This document shows positions 1-7,960 of a DNA stretch of 21,842 bases, piece after piece. The stretch is from DAOUKH01 sp034420775 (GTDB lineage Bacteria; Chloroflexota; Dehalococcoidia; SHYB01), in contig DAOUKZ010000086.1 in the NCBI GenBank assembly GCA_034420775.1, forward strand, positions 1 through 21,842. The letters are read 5' to 3'. Below the pieces are notes generated by a model. That model ran no database searches and was not told where the DNA came from. It was given only the letters and a program-made list of their open reading frames with translations. Position 1 is the first letter of the stretch. Each line of letters starts with the position of its first letter. The position numbers and the translations under genes are program-made.

Positions 1-1
1 C

Positions 2-676
2 GAGCTCACCCGCGCCGTCGATGAGACACTCGCCGCTAACGGCCTGGCCGATGCACGCCTCCGGCTCACCGTCACCGGCGGCGAGTCGATCTCCGGGCCC
101 GTGCTCCCCGCCCCCGGCGAACCCACGGTGCTGGTGACCGCGAGCGCCATGCCGTCGGCCGAGGACCGCAGCCGAGAGTTCGAGCGTGGCTGGCGCGCCG
201 TCGTGGCGTCACGGACGCGCCATAGCCGCTCGGTGACCGCCGCGCACAAGACAACGAGCTACCTTCAGAATCTCGTGGCCCGCGCCGAGGCGTCCGATGT
301 CGGAGCCGACGAGGCCCTCATCCTCAACGAGCGGGGCTGCCTGACTGAGGGGGCCATGACCAACGTCTTCGTCGTGAGGGGTGGGGTGCTGCTCACACCG
401 GCCACGGTCTTCGGCCTCCTGCCCGGCATTACCCGCAACGCCGTTGTCGAGTTGGCCGAGGCCAGCGCGACCGTCGCCCACGGAATGGTGCCGCTCGGCC
501 TCGCGGAGCAAGCCGACGAGATCTTCGTCACGAATTCGGTGATCGAGATCATGCCCGTCACCGAGCTCGCCGGGCGCGCGATCGGGGGCGGGTCGCCGGG
601 CGAGGTGACCCGCGCGCTGGCGCAGGACTACCGGCGTCTCGTCGCCGAGGAACTGGGCCTGGCCGAGGCGGACTAG
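2..676 (+). CDS. Class IV PLP-dependent aminotransferase / aminodeoxychorismate lyase-like protein, 5' end missing
   Basis: The open frame runs in from the left edge, so the true start lies outside the window; 224 residues are visible. Class IV fold enzymes use PLP for branched-chain or D-amino-acid transamination, or for 4-amino-4-deoxychorismate lyase (PabC) chemistry in folate synthesis. Visible family marks are RLRLTVTGG near the start, the PLP-binding Lys in HKTTSYLQNL (Lys codon 248-250), DEALILNERGCLTEGAMTN (the conserved E-G-x-x-x-N region), LLPGITRNAV and the C-terminal DEIFVTNSVIEIMPV. HKTTSYLxNL looks more like the PabC/D-amino-acid-type subgroup than IlvE, but I would not fix the substrate, hence no symbol. 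Its TAG stop (674-676) overlaps the stop of the convergent CDF gene. Family assignment is firm; specificity is inference. Confidence 0.88.
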   Translation, partial: ELTRAVDETLAANGLADARLRLTVTGGESISGPVLPAPGEPTVLVTASAMPSAEDRSREFERGWRAVVASRTRHSRSVTAAHKTTSYLQNLVARAEASDVGADEALILNERGCLTEGAMTNVFVVRGGVLLTPATVFGLLPGITRNAVVELAEASATVAHGMVPLGLAEQADEIFVTNSVIEIMPVTELAGRAIGGGSPGEVTRALAQDYRRLVAEELGLAEAD

Positions 677-1632
677 GGCCGTTCAGTTGAGGCCGCCGCC
701 GCGCGGCATAGCGGGAGGCTCGCCGCCGGGCACTCCGCGTCGCACCGGTCGCGGGGCCCCTCGCAGGGGTCGACGTGGATGGTGACGATCGAGCCCGGCA
801 GCGCTTCGTGGATGCCGGCTTCGATCATGTCGACGAGATCGTGGGCACGCGCGACGCTCTCCACCCGCGGCACCATCACGTTGAGGTCGACGAGGCGCGA
901 CCGGCCCGAGCGCCGCGTCCGCAGGTCCGAGTAGGAGAGGAACGCGCCGGCGTGCTCGTCGAGCACGCCCCGTATCGCGTCCTCCTCGTCGTTGGAGAGG
1001 CGGGTGTCGATCAGGTCGTGGTAGGCGCGTAGGAAGAGGTTGCGGCCCGTCCAGGTGATGACGGCGGCGACGCCCAATGCCGCCGCCGAGTCGAGGAAGG
1101 CCCACGGTGTGAGCCAGAGCAACACCAGGCCGATCAGCACGCCGAGGGAGGTGAGGATGTCGGAAATGCGGTGCTGCGCCGCCGCTTCGAGGGCGGGCGA
1201 TACGGTCCTTCGAGCCACGCGGCGCAAGTGCAAGCCGACGGCGACGTTGACAGCGAGCGAAATCGCCGTCGCGGCAATCCCAAGACCGACGTTGGTGACC
1301 TCGTAGTCGCCGCCGAGCCGCCGGATGGCCTCGAAGGTGATGAAGCCCGCGGCGACGATGATGAGGCCCGCCTCGACGATCCCGCTCACGCTCTCAATCT
1401 TGCCGTGGCCGTAGGGGTGGTCCCGGTCGGCAGGCCGTGCTGCGAAGGAGACGGCGGTCCATGCGAAGAGCGCGCCGAGCAGGTCCATGGCGCTATCCAG
1501 CGCGTCGGATAGCACGCTGATGCTGCCGATGATCAGCCCGACGGTCACCTTGAGGGCGACGAGGCCGATGATGGCCAGGAGGGAGACGGCGGCGGCCCCT
1601 CCCGGGGTGCTGAGTATTGCAATGACGCGCAT
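673..1632 (-). CDS. Cation diffusion facilitator (CDF) family divalent metal exporter, FieF/YiiP-like
   Basis: A 319-residue inner-membrane antiporter expected to export Zn2+, Fe2+ or a similar ion in exchange for protons. Six hydrophobic segments occupy roughly residues 10-210, followed by a cytoplasmic ferredoxin-like domain ending in GSIVTIHVDP. The transport site is DxxxD in TM2 (D46, D50 in SDALDSAMD) and HxxxD in TM5 (H154, D158 in HRISD), the same set as E. coli YiiP; Mn-type CDFs usually have Asp in all four places. HPYGHGKIES (72-81) is the classic CDF motif. I chose ATG at 1630-1632 because GGAG lies five bases upstream (1638-1641); an in-frame ATG ten codons earlier (1660-1662) lacks such a site. 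The frame stays open upstream into secF, but that part is low-complexity shadow. The last 30 residues add four cysteines. Secure family call; metal unknown. Confidence 0.92.
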   Translation of the reverse strand: MRVIAILSTPGGAAAVSLLAIIGLVALKVTVGLIIGSISVLSDALDSAMDLLGALFAWTAVSFAARPADRDHPYGHGKIESVSGIVEAGLIIVAAGFITFEAIRRLGGDYEVTNVGLGIAATAISLAVNVAVGLHLRRVARRTVSPALEAAAQHRISDILTSLGVLIGLVLLWLTPWAFLDSAAALGVAAVITWTGRNLFLRAYHDLIDTRLSNDEEDAIRGVLDEHAGAFLSYSDLRTRRSGRSRLVDLNVMVPRVESVARAHDLVDMIEAGIHEALPGSIVTIHVDPCEGPRDRCDAECPAASLPLCRAAAASTERP

Positions 1633-1637
1633 CGATG

Positions 1638-1641
1638 CTCC
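1638..1641 (-). promoter_or_regulatory. Ribosome binding site deciding the CDF start
   Basis: On the minus strand GGAG lies five bases before the ATG at 1630-1632. The alternative ATG at 1660-1662 has only GC-rich sequence in front, so this site favours the shorter, 319-residue product. Confidence 0.5.
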
Positions 1642-1694
1642 AACGAGTGCCCGCGCTTCCATCCCGGCGGGCCGGGGCGCGTGGCTGCAATTAT

Positions 1695-1712
1695 GCCGCC
1701 CCGCGGGGCGGC
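1695..1712. repeat. 18-bp perfect GC palindrome between secF and the CDF gene
   Basis: GCCGCCCC-GC-GGGGCGGC is a perfect inverted repeat lying just past the secF stop and before the CDF start. On the minus strand it is followed by CATAAT (1690-1695), not by a T run. It could be a weak transcription pause or mRNA-stabilising hairpin at the end of secF, or an operator next to a poor -10 for the CDF gene. The sequence does not decide. Confidence 0.45.
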
Positions 1713-1727
1713 CGCGTCGGTGAGGCG

Positions 1728-4433
1728 CTACGCCGTGGCGGTGCGGCGGGAGCGGAAGGGGATCCGGAGCCTGGGGAGCTCGCCCTTCTCGGCGGCCACG
1801 AGGATGTTCGGCGCGAGCATGAGGGAGCTGTAGGCGCCCGCGATCACGCCGGTGAGCAGGACGCCCATGAAGTCGCGGATGGTCTCGCCGCCGAAGAGGA
1901 GGACGGCGAGGATGGCGGCGGCGGTGGTCAGCGTGGTGTTGAGGTTTCGCGTCAGGGTCTCGTTCAGGCTGATGTTGACCGAGGTCTCGAACGGCCGGCC
2001 CGGACTCTTCATAACGTTCTCGCGGATGCGGTCGAAGACCACGATGGTGTTGTTCACGCTGTAGCCGATCACCGCGAGGACGCCGACGATCATGAGGGAG
2101 TTGACTTCCACTCCGGTGAACTTTGCCAGCAGCCCGAAGACCCCGAGCACAATGAGTACGTCGTGGCTCAGCCCCACGATGGCGGCGAAGCCGTAGCGGT
2201 AGGAGCGCGGGATGCGCCGGAAGGCCCACCAGATGTAGAGCAGGATGCCCACGGTGCCCGCCAACACGGCCCAGAAGGTGTTCAGAATGCTGCGCTTGGC
2301 GATCTCCGCGTCGACCGAGGTGAAGTCGACCGCTTCGGTGTTGATAGGAGCGAGGCTTCCCAAGGCGGCGAGCAGCACGCTCCGGCCATCGGACTCGGCC
2401 CGGCTGCCGCGGATGAAGATGCCGTCGCCCCGCGCTTCGGCCGTCAGGTCGACGTACCCCACGTCGTCGAGCTCGTTCACCACGGCCTCGGGAGAGACGG
2501 GGCGCTCGAAGACGAGCGTCTGCGCCACGTGGGTGGTGTGGTTAAAGGGAGCGGAGACGATCTCGCCGAACTCGCCCTGCAGCGTCGAGAGGATCAACCC
2601 CTGCTGGTCCGAACTCAGCCGGTTGCCCCCGATGAAGAACTCGATCAGCCCGTCCTCGTTCGGCCCGTCCTGCTGAATGATGAGCAGGTTCCGCACCGCT
2701 TGGACGGACTGCTCGGCGTCGGTGAGCCGGACGGTGAAGATGCCCTCGTCGGCCAGGTCGATCGGACCGGTCTCCGCGCGTCCCAGCGCCTCCTCGACCG
2801 CGGCCACGATGCTCTCGTTGAGGTCGGCCGCGTCGTGGCCCAAGACGGCGTAGGAACCGGCAAAGGGGCGGAAGACGCTCGACGCCGCGCCGTCGCTCGC
2901 GCCGTCGACGGCCTCGGCGATGTCGCTGGGGCCGTAGCTGGGGCCGAAGTCGACGATGAAGGCCGCGCCGGGATTCACCGCGACGGGCTCTTGCGCGAAC
3001 TCTCCGAAACGAGTTGTCAGGTCGTCGACCAGTTGCTGCTGCGTGTCTTCAGAGAAGGCCTCGCCCAGTAGGACGAAGCTCCCTTCGGTCTCTATCGCGG
3101 CGACATCGTCGTCGAGGCCGAGCAGGCTGATCTCGGCCCGCAGCGTGTCGAGATCAACCTCCGCCTCCTCGGGGAACGTGAGGGTCATAGCGAGGTCGTC
3201 CGCCGGGTCGAAGGTGGTCAGGTCGGCGAGGCCGAAACTGAGCTCCAGCCCTGCCATGAGGTCCGTCAACTGCTCCTCGGGGATGGCGGCGTCGACGGCG
3301 CCGAACCGGTTCTGGCTGAGCTCCGACGAGGCGAGGTTGGCACGCCCTTGACCGTCGACCGCGCTCTCGAAATCGGAAAAAGTGACGAGCGGCGTACCGA
3401 GGTCGAGCGAGAAGAGCAGGTCGTCCTCTCCGTCGAAGCCGCGCCACTCGATCGGTCCGACGGCGTTCTCGATGTCGGCGGCGACGATGTCGGCGCTGGC
3501 GGCCAGCTCCTCGCCTTGGAGCAAGAAGTCGCCACCCTCCCGCTGAGTAACCGTCACACCGCTGCCCGCGGCCGCGGTGACGGGCAAGGCGACGAGCGCT
3601 TCGAGGACCTCTTCAAGGGTCACCGTGCCGGTGAACTGCAGAATGAAGAGCGGGTCTTGCGCGAGGTCAACCGGGGTGCGCTCGGCCTCGCCGAAGCGGC
3701 CGGTCAGCGTGTCGACAAAGGCGGTCACATCGTCCGGTCCGGGTGCCTGCGCGGCAACGAAGAGGGTGGTGGAGTCTTCGATGACGGCCGTCACCTTCTC
3801 GGCAAGGCCCAGGCCCCCCAGGAAAGAGTTGACTTCGGCTTGCGTCAGACCGGCTTCCTCTGGGAAGGTCAACGTTTCGGCGAAGCTGTTCCCGTCGAAC
3901 GGGGTACGGGTCACCGTGCCGATCGACTCCCATGCGGCGGTGAGCTCGGCCAGTTGTTCCTCGTCCGCACCGGGAGCGGCGATGAGGAAACGGTCGGCGC
4001 CCGCCGCCTCGACGCGGGTGCCCTCGGCGGGTTCGTCGCCGAAGGCCGCTAGCACCTCCTCCGCCGCGATGGTGTCCACGAAGCGCACCGTTTCCGCCAT
4101 GTCGGTGGCCCGCTCGAAGCCGGTGGGCGTCAGCGGACCGAAGGCGTCGGTGAGCCGGGTCAGCAGGTCTTCCTCGACGAACACGGTGCGGATGAAGAAC
4201 GTGTTTTCGTTCAAGGCTTGGACGGAGGCGTCGCCGTGGCCGATCTCGGCAAGGCGCGCCCGCACGTCTTCAAGGGCGACGGGTTGCTCAAACTCGACGG
4301 TCAGTGAGGTGCCGCTGGAGAACTCAAGGCCGAATGGCAGGCGCGGCGGCGCGACGAGCGCGACCACGCACGCCGCGATGACGAGCCCGGTAAACAGGAA
4401 GACAAGCCGCCGGCTGGCTACGAATTCGAACAC
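1728..4433 (-). CDS. secF: Protein translocase subunit SecF with a greatly enlarged, repeat-built extracytoplasmic region
   Basis: SecF pairs with SecD in the membrane and uses the proton gradient to help SecYEG release exported proteins. Family SecF is about 300 residues; this one is 901. TM1 is about 10-29, followed by a GG-like motif (FGLEFSSGTSL, 34-44). The membrane core 716-880 is ordinary: SHDVLIVLGVFGLL (756-769), SLMIVGVLAVIGYSVNNTIV (779-798), VVFDRIREN, TLTRN (R829) and ETIRDFMGVLLTGV. Between them, residues 43-709 hold nine divergent units of about 70-78 residues (separate entry). N794-N795 stands where other SecFs have Asn-Asp. The start is GTG (4431-4433, read on the minus strand), 72 bp after the secD stop and in the same direction, so co-transcription is likely. 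Base composition matches its neighbours and the frame is clean over 2.7 kb, so assembly error is unlikely. Confidence 0.95.
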   Translation of the reverse strand: MFEFVASRRLVFLFTGLVIAACVVALVAPPRLPFGLEFSSGTSLTVEFEQPVALEDVRARLAEIGHGDASVQALNENTFFIRTVFVEEDLLTRLTDAFGPLTPTGFERATDMAETVRFVDTIAAEEVLAAFGDEPAEGTRVEAAGADRFLIAAPGADEEQLAELTAAWESIGTVTRTPFDGNSFAETLTFPEEAGLTQAEVNSFLGGLGLAEKVTAVIEDSTTLFVAAQAPGPDDVTAFVDTLTGRFGEAERTPVDLAQDPLFILQFTGTVTLEEVLEALVALPVTAAAGSGVTVTQREGGDFLLQGEELAASADIVAADIENAVGPIEWRGFDGEDDLLFSLDLGTPLVTFSDFESAVDGQGRANLASSELSQNRFGAVDAAIPEEQLTDLMAGLELSFGLADLTTFDPADDLAMTLTFPEEAEVDLDTLRAEISLLGLDDDVAAIETEGSFVLLGEAFSEDTQQQLVDDLTTRFGEFAQEPVAVNPGAAFIVDFGPSYGPSDIAEAVDGASDGAASSVFRPFAGSYAVLGHDAADLNESIVAAVEEALGRAETGPIDLADEGIFTVRLTDAEQSVQAVRNLLIIQQDGPNEDGLIEFFIGGNRLSSDQQGLILSTLQGEFGEIVSAPFNHTTHVAQTLVFERPVSPEAVVNELDDVGYVDLTAEARGDGIFIRGSRAESDGRSVLLAALGSLAPINTEAVDFTSVDAEIAKRSILNTFWAVLAGTVGILLYIWWAFRRIPRSYRYGFAAIVGLSHDVLIVLGVFGLLAKFTGVEVNSLMIVGVLAVIGYSVNNTIVVFDRIRENVMKSPGRPFETSVNISLNETLTRNLNTTLTTAAAILAVLLFGGETIRDFMGVLLTGVIAGAYSSLMLAPNILVAAEKGELPRLRIPFRSRRTATA
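2307..4307 (-). repeat. Nine tandem P1-head-like protein repeats inside SecF (residues 43-709)
   Basis: By eye the insert splits into units starting near residues 43, 113, 184, 262, 339, 414, 491, 565 and 636. Each follows the same order: a hydrophobic strand (AETLTFPEE, LFILQFTG, LAMTLTFPEE, AFIVDFG, IFTVRLTD, AQTLVFERP), an amphipathic helix (TQAEVNSFLGGLG, LDTLRAEISLLG, PEAVVNELDDVG), a variable strand, a short F-L/I-rich strand (TFFIR, RFLIA, TLFVA, DFLLQ, SFVLL, SYAVL, EFFIG, GIFIRG), a second helix often ending FGE or FGP, and a linker with Pro. This is the layout of the SecD/SecF P1 domain, normally present once. The copies share a pattern but little identity, so the expansion is old. 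The boundaries are my estimates. Confidence 0.75.
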
Positions 4434-4505
4434 GGTGCGTTCCGTCCTGCCCTTATGCCTCTCGAGCTTTCCAGTATTTCGGTCCTAGGTCTCGCGACAT
4501 TGGGT

Positions 4506-5843
4506 TCAACTTTCCGCGGGGGCGGTGCGTTGCGTCTCTCGGATGTCGGCGAAGAGCCGGGTATTGCCGGCGAAGGGCGTCCCCACGAGCATGCGGAGGA
4601 TTGTCCGGGTGACGACGAAGGCGGTGAACACGCTGGCGATGATCGCGAGCATGAGGGTGATGGCGAAGCCGATCACGCGCGGTTCGCCGAGCTGGTCGCC
4701 GAACCACCAGAGGATGAGCATGACGATAAAGGTGGTGACCTGGCTGTCCCGGATGGCCGACCAGGCGCGATCGAAACCGGCCTCGATGGCCGCGCCCAGG
4801 GTACGGCCTGCGCGCAGCTCCTCACGCATGCGCTCGAAGATGATGACGTTGGCGTCCACGGCCATACCGACGGAGACCACGAAAGCGGAGAGGCCGGAGA
4901 GCGTCAGGGTGACCCCCACGATCTTGAAGGCGGCCAATATCAACACGGTGTACAAGGCCAAGGCGGCCACCGCGATCAGCCCGAGCAGCCGGTAGTAGAG
5001 CAGCATGAAGAGCATCACCAGCCCCAGCCCGATTGCAGCGGCGGCGTAGCTCCTGTTCAGGGAGTCCTCGCCCAAGGTTGCGGAGACTTCTTCTTGCCGC
5101 ACCACGCTGATGCTTACCGGCAGCGCGCCGCCGTTTAGTTGAATGGCGATCCGGCGCGCGTCCGTCCGCGAGACGCCGGTGATGCGCCCGCTGCCGGCGA
5201 TGACCGCCTGGACCGTGGGGTTCGAGATCAGAGCCCCGTCGAGGAAGATACCCAAGGGCTGGCCGATGTTCCGGCGGGTGATCTGCTCGAACATGCGCGA
5301 GCCTTCGCCGTTGAAGTCGAACGTCACGACGGGGAGCCCCGTCGTTGGGTCGGAGACCACGGCTGAGGTCGGGCGGAGGAACTCACCGGTGAGGTGCTTG
5401 GTGACGCCGCCGTTGCCTTCGGCGAGGGCGGGTTGGTTCTGTGAGCACGCCGGGTCGAAGCACTCTCGGAAGTCGAGCTGGGCGGTGCCACCAATGAGGA
5501 TGATGGCCTCTTCGATGTCGGTGACGCCGGCGAGCTGAATGATGATCTCGTTGCTGCCGCTCTGCTGGATCAGCGGCTCGGTCACGCCGAAGGCGTTGAT
5601 GCGGCGGCTGATTACGTCGACGACGCCCTCGATCTGGTCGGCCGTGACGTTGGGGTCGTCGGCGCGGTAGATCAGTAGCGCCCCGCCCTGCAGGTCGAGG
5701 CCGAGGCGGAGGCCGAGGGGGCCCTCGTCGGAGCCGCGCTCGAAGCCGCCGATGTTGACGGTGCGGAAAACCAGGGACAGGATCGCCAGCGTGAAGACGA
5801 CGACGATGATCGCAAGGAAGATGCGGTTTCGACTAATCCGCAC
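4506..5843 (-). CDS. secD: Protein translocase subunit SecD
   Basis: SecD is the partner of SecF in proton-driven Sec export at the cytoplasmic membrane. At 445 residues it is compact compared with E. coli (about 615) but typical of many non-proteobacterial forms. TM1 is about 9-27, the GG motif LGLDLQGG is 47-54, and the P1 domain contains RRINAFGVTEP (80-90). IGQPLGIFLDG and GGALPVSISV precede five membrane segments (about 266-412). The conserved transport Asp is present in VGMAVDANVIIFERMREE (D330). The start is GTG at 5841-5843 (minus-strand reading) with AAAGGAG five bases upstream, inside the end of the cca gene; the genes overlap by 11 bp, which suggests translational coupling. Unlike its SecF partner it has no domain expansion. 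Confidence 0.96.
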   Translation of the reverse strand: MRISRNRIFLAIIVVVFTLAILSLVFRTVNIGGFERGSDEGPLGLRLGLDLQGGALLIYRADDPNVTADQIEGVVDVISRRINAFGVTEPLIQQSGSNEIIIQLAGVTDIEEAIILIGGTAQLDFRECFDPACSQNQPALAEGNGGVTKHLTGEFLRPTSAVVSDPTTGLPVVTFDFNGEGSRMFEQITRRNIGQPLGIFLDGALISNPTVQAVIAGSGRITGVSRTDARRIAIQLNGGALPVSISVVRQEEVSATLGEDSLNRSYAAAAIGLGLVMLFMLLYYRLLGLIAVAALALYTVLILAAFKIVGVTLTLSGLSAFVVSVGMAVDANVIIFERMREELRAGRTLGAAIEAGFDRAWSAIRDSQVTTFIVMLILWWFGDQLGEPRVIGFAITLMLAIIASVFTAFVVTRTILRMLVGTPFAGNTRLFADIRETQRTAPAES

Positions 5844-7326
5844 GCCGGCTCCTTTGGGGGCGCTTTTCGGAGCTAGCCACGGAGCCTTCGGCCAGCAGCT
5901 TGCCGGCGAGGGCGATGGCTTGAGGCCGAGTCTCGATCTCTCCGGCGGCTTGCGCTTCTCTCAGGGTTTCCATAAGCCGACCGACGATCGGGCCGGGTTC
6001 GAGGCCGAGCGCTCCCATGAGGTCGTGGCCGTTGACGAGCCGGGGAGCGGGGGCCTCGCTCTCTCTCGAATAGTAGGCGACAAGGATACCATGAATCCTA
6101 TCGGTGTAGGCGGCCCAGTCGGCCGGGTCGAACCGCGGGCCCCTGGCCGCCAGGTAGTCGGCGAAGCTGAGGTAGAGCGTGTCGACGGCCGCGTCGCCGG
6201 CGTCTCGGAAGTAGCGGTGCAGGGCCCGCCGGCTCGGGCCGCCCGGCTCGCGGGTGATCATGCCGGGCCGGAGGTGCTCCCGCACCATGGCGGCGACCAA
6301 GCGCCGCTCGCGGTTCGAGAAGCGCAGCCGTTCCATGACGTGGTCGGCTATGACCGCACCTTCCTTCGCATGGCCCAGGAAGCGGATGCGCCCATCCTCT
6401 TCGACGGTCTTGCAGGCGGGCTTGGCTACGTCGTGCAGCAGAGCGGCGAGGCGGAGGGCGTCGGCCCTCGTCCGGCCGCCGCCGACGGGCTCGGCGGCGC
6501 GGGCGGCGTCGCTGGCGTCCCAAGGGACGGCGGGGTCCGGATCGGGGTCGAGCGGCTCGACGCCTAAGACGCCCTGGACCTTGCCCACGGTCTCCATCGA
6601 GTGGTCGAGGACGTTCCAATAGTGCTCCTTGGGCTGCGAGGTTCCCCGGGCCGCTTCGAGCTCGGGGATGATTCGGGTCAGCAGGCCAAGGCGGTCGAGG
6701 AGGCGCAGATGGCGCGCCGCGCCGGGTGGGCGCATAAGGCGAACGAGCTCGTCCCGCACCCGCTCCGCCGCGCTCGATGCGATGCGGTCGGCGTCGGCGG
6801 CGACCCACGCCGCCGTTTGGGGTTCCATCTCAAAGTCGAGCTCGGCGCAGAGACGGACCGCCCGCACCATGCGCACCGGGTCTTCGGTCAGCACCGCTTC
6901 GCTGACGGCGCGGAGGTGCTTGGCCCGCAGGTCGTCCAGCCCGCCGGTGGGGTCGACGACGAGGGGCGGCGCGGCGTTGGGCCAGAGCTGCAGCGGCAGC
7001 GCCATCGCGTTGATGGTGAAGTCGCGGCGGAGGAGGTCGGGGCCGATACCTTCCGCGGCCAGGGTCAGGTCGACGGCCGAGCCGTCGTCGCGGGAGACGA
7101 TCCGGTGAATACCGCGTTCGGCGTCGAGGGCGACGGCGGCGGCCCCAGCGGCCTTGGCGACGGCGCGCGCCAGCTCGGCGATGTCGTCGACGTCGATGGC
7201 GAGGTCGAGGTCGACCGGACCGCGGCCGAGGAGGGCGTCGCGAACCGCGCCGCCGGCGACCCACGCCGAGGCGTGGCGCTCGCCCAACGCGCGGCGCGCG
7301 GCGCTGAGGATTGCTGGGATGGACAT
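5833..7326 (-). CDS. cca: tRNA nucleotidyltransferase (CCA-adding type) with HD domain
   Basis: A class II nucleotidyltransferase of 497 residues that builds or repairs the 3' CCA end of tRNAs. The head domain has GGAVRD (25-30) and the metal-binding D39-L-D41 in VDLDLAID, followed by RRDFTINAMA (100-109) and EDPVRMVRAVR (148-158), all standard for the bacterial tRNA/poly(A) enzymes. An HD domain follows: H242 in VLDHS, LLHDVAKP (H298, D299) and FLGHAKEGA. The C-terminal VNGHDLMGALGLEPGPIVGR and EIETRPQA are typical of Gram-positive and Chloroflexota-type enzymes. Residues about 257-286 form a Pro/Asp/Gly-rich loop inside the HD region. ATG start at 7324-7326, 22 bp after the def stop. An A-adding-only or poly(A) polymerase role cannot be excluded from sequence alone. 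Confidence 0.92.
   Translation of the reverse strand: MSIPAILSAARRALGERHASAWVAGGAVRDALLGRGPVDLDLAIDVDDIAELARAVAKAAGAAAVALDAERGIHRIVSRDDGSAVDLTLAAEGIGPDLLRRDFTINAMALPLQLWPNAAPPLVVDPTGGLDDLRAKHLRAVSEAVLTEDPVRMVRAVRLCAELDFEMEPQTAAWVAADADRIASSAAERVRDELVRLMRPPGAARHLRLLDRLGLLTRIIPELEAARGTSQPKEHYWNVLDHSMETVGKVQGVLGVEPLDPDPDPAVPWDASDAARAAEPVGGGRTRADALRLAALLHDVAKPACKTVEEDGRIRFLGHAKEGAVIADHVMERLRFSNRERRLVAAMVREHLRPGMITREPGGPSRRALHRYFRDAGDAAVDTLYLSFADYLAARGPRFDPADWAAYTDRIHGILVAYYSRESEAPAPRLVNGHDLMGALGLEPGPIVGRLMETLREAQAAGEIETRPQAIALAGKLLAEGSVASSEKRPQRSRRAD
5849..5855 (-). promoter_or_regulatory. Ribosome binding site of secD inside cca
   Basis: AAAGGAG on the minus strand, five bases before the GTG start of secD and within the last codons of cca. 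It fixes the secD start although no ATG is available, and it supports coupled translation of the two genes. Confidence 0.65.
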
Positions 7327-7348
7327 GGGCGGGGCGTCCCCCGGCCCG

Positions 7349-7912
7349 CTAGGCGGCGGGCATTTCGCCTGAGACTTCGCGCAGGGCTTCCGACTCTTCG
7401 GACTCCTCCTGCTCGATGGGGGCGAGGGTGTCGAGCGTGCCCTGTTCTTTCATGCGGTCGACGTAAAGGATGCCGTCGAGGTGATCGATCTCGTGCTCGA
7501 GGGCTTGGGCCATGATGCCGTCGGCCTTGAGGCGCACCGCTTTGCCGTCCCGGTCGAGGCCCTTGACCTTGACCCACTCGGCGCGGGTGAGCTTGCCCCG
7601 GTAGCCGGGGATGCTGAGGCAGCCCTCGGAGACGAGGCGCTCGCCGCCCTTCTTCACGAACTCGGGGTTCACCAGGACGTATTCTTCGCGGTAGACCTCT
7701 TCGGTGTCGGGGTCTTTGTAGGGAATGCCCATGACGAGGACCCGAAGCGGGACGCCGACCTGGTTGGCGGCGAGGCCGATGCCGTCCTCTGCGTACATCG
7801 TCTCGATCAGGTCGTCGATGAGGCGCTGCACCGACGCGTCGATCTTGGCGACGCGCTTCGCCTTCCGGCGGAGTACCGACTCCGGGGCGTACTGGAGGGG
7901 AAGTACGGTCAC
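7349..7912 (-). CDS. def: Peptide deformylase
   Basis: Removes the formyl group from the N-terminal Met of new proteins; a cytoplasmic metalloenzyme (Fe2+ or Zn2+). All three family motifs are intact in 187 residues: GIGLAANQ (44-51), EGCLS (96-100, metal ligand C98) and HEIDH (140-144, metal ligands H140 and H144, catalytic E141). Length is normal for a bacterial enzyme with a short acidic C-terminal tail (EQEESEESEALREVSGEMP). The start is GTG at 7910-7912 (minus-strand reading) with AGGAG five bases upstream (7918-7922). It is the first gene of the leftward run def-cca-secD-secF. Confidence 0.96.
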   Translation of the reverse strand: MTVLPLQYAPESVLRRKAKRVAKIDASVQRLIDDLIETMYAEDGIGLAANQVGVPLRVLVMGIPYKDPDTEEVYREEYVLVNPEFVKKGGERLVSEGCLSIPGYRGKLTRAEWVKVKGLDRDGKAVRLKADGIMAQALEHEIDHLDGILYVDRMKEQGTLDTLAPIEQEESEESEALREVSGEMPAA

Positions 7913-7960
7913 GCTTGCTCCTGTCCTACGGGTGTCCCGGCTCCATGGGGCTAGGCCCTC

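Noticed and set aside
1633..2229. N-terminal extension of the CDF gene overlapping secF
   Set aside because: The extra part is Arg/Pro/His-rich shadow of secF. CDF homology starts after ATG 1632, which has a ribosome binding site.
1635..3071. Plus-strand open frame of 478 codons opposite secF
   Set aside because: Composition is Glu/Asp/Gly/Val/Arg shadow; secF motifs on the other strand are unambiguous.
4453..4500. 15-codon frame between secD and secF on the minus strand
   Set aside because: No ribosome binding site and no recognisable product; probably chance within a 72-bp gap.
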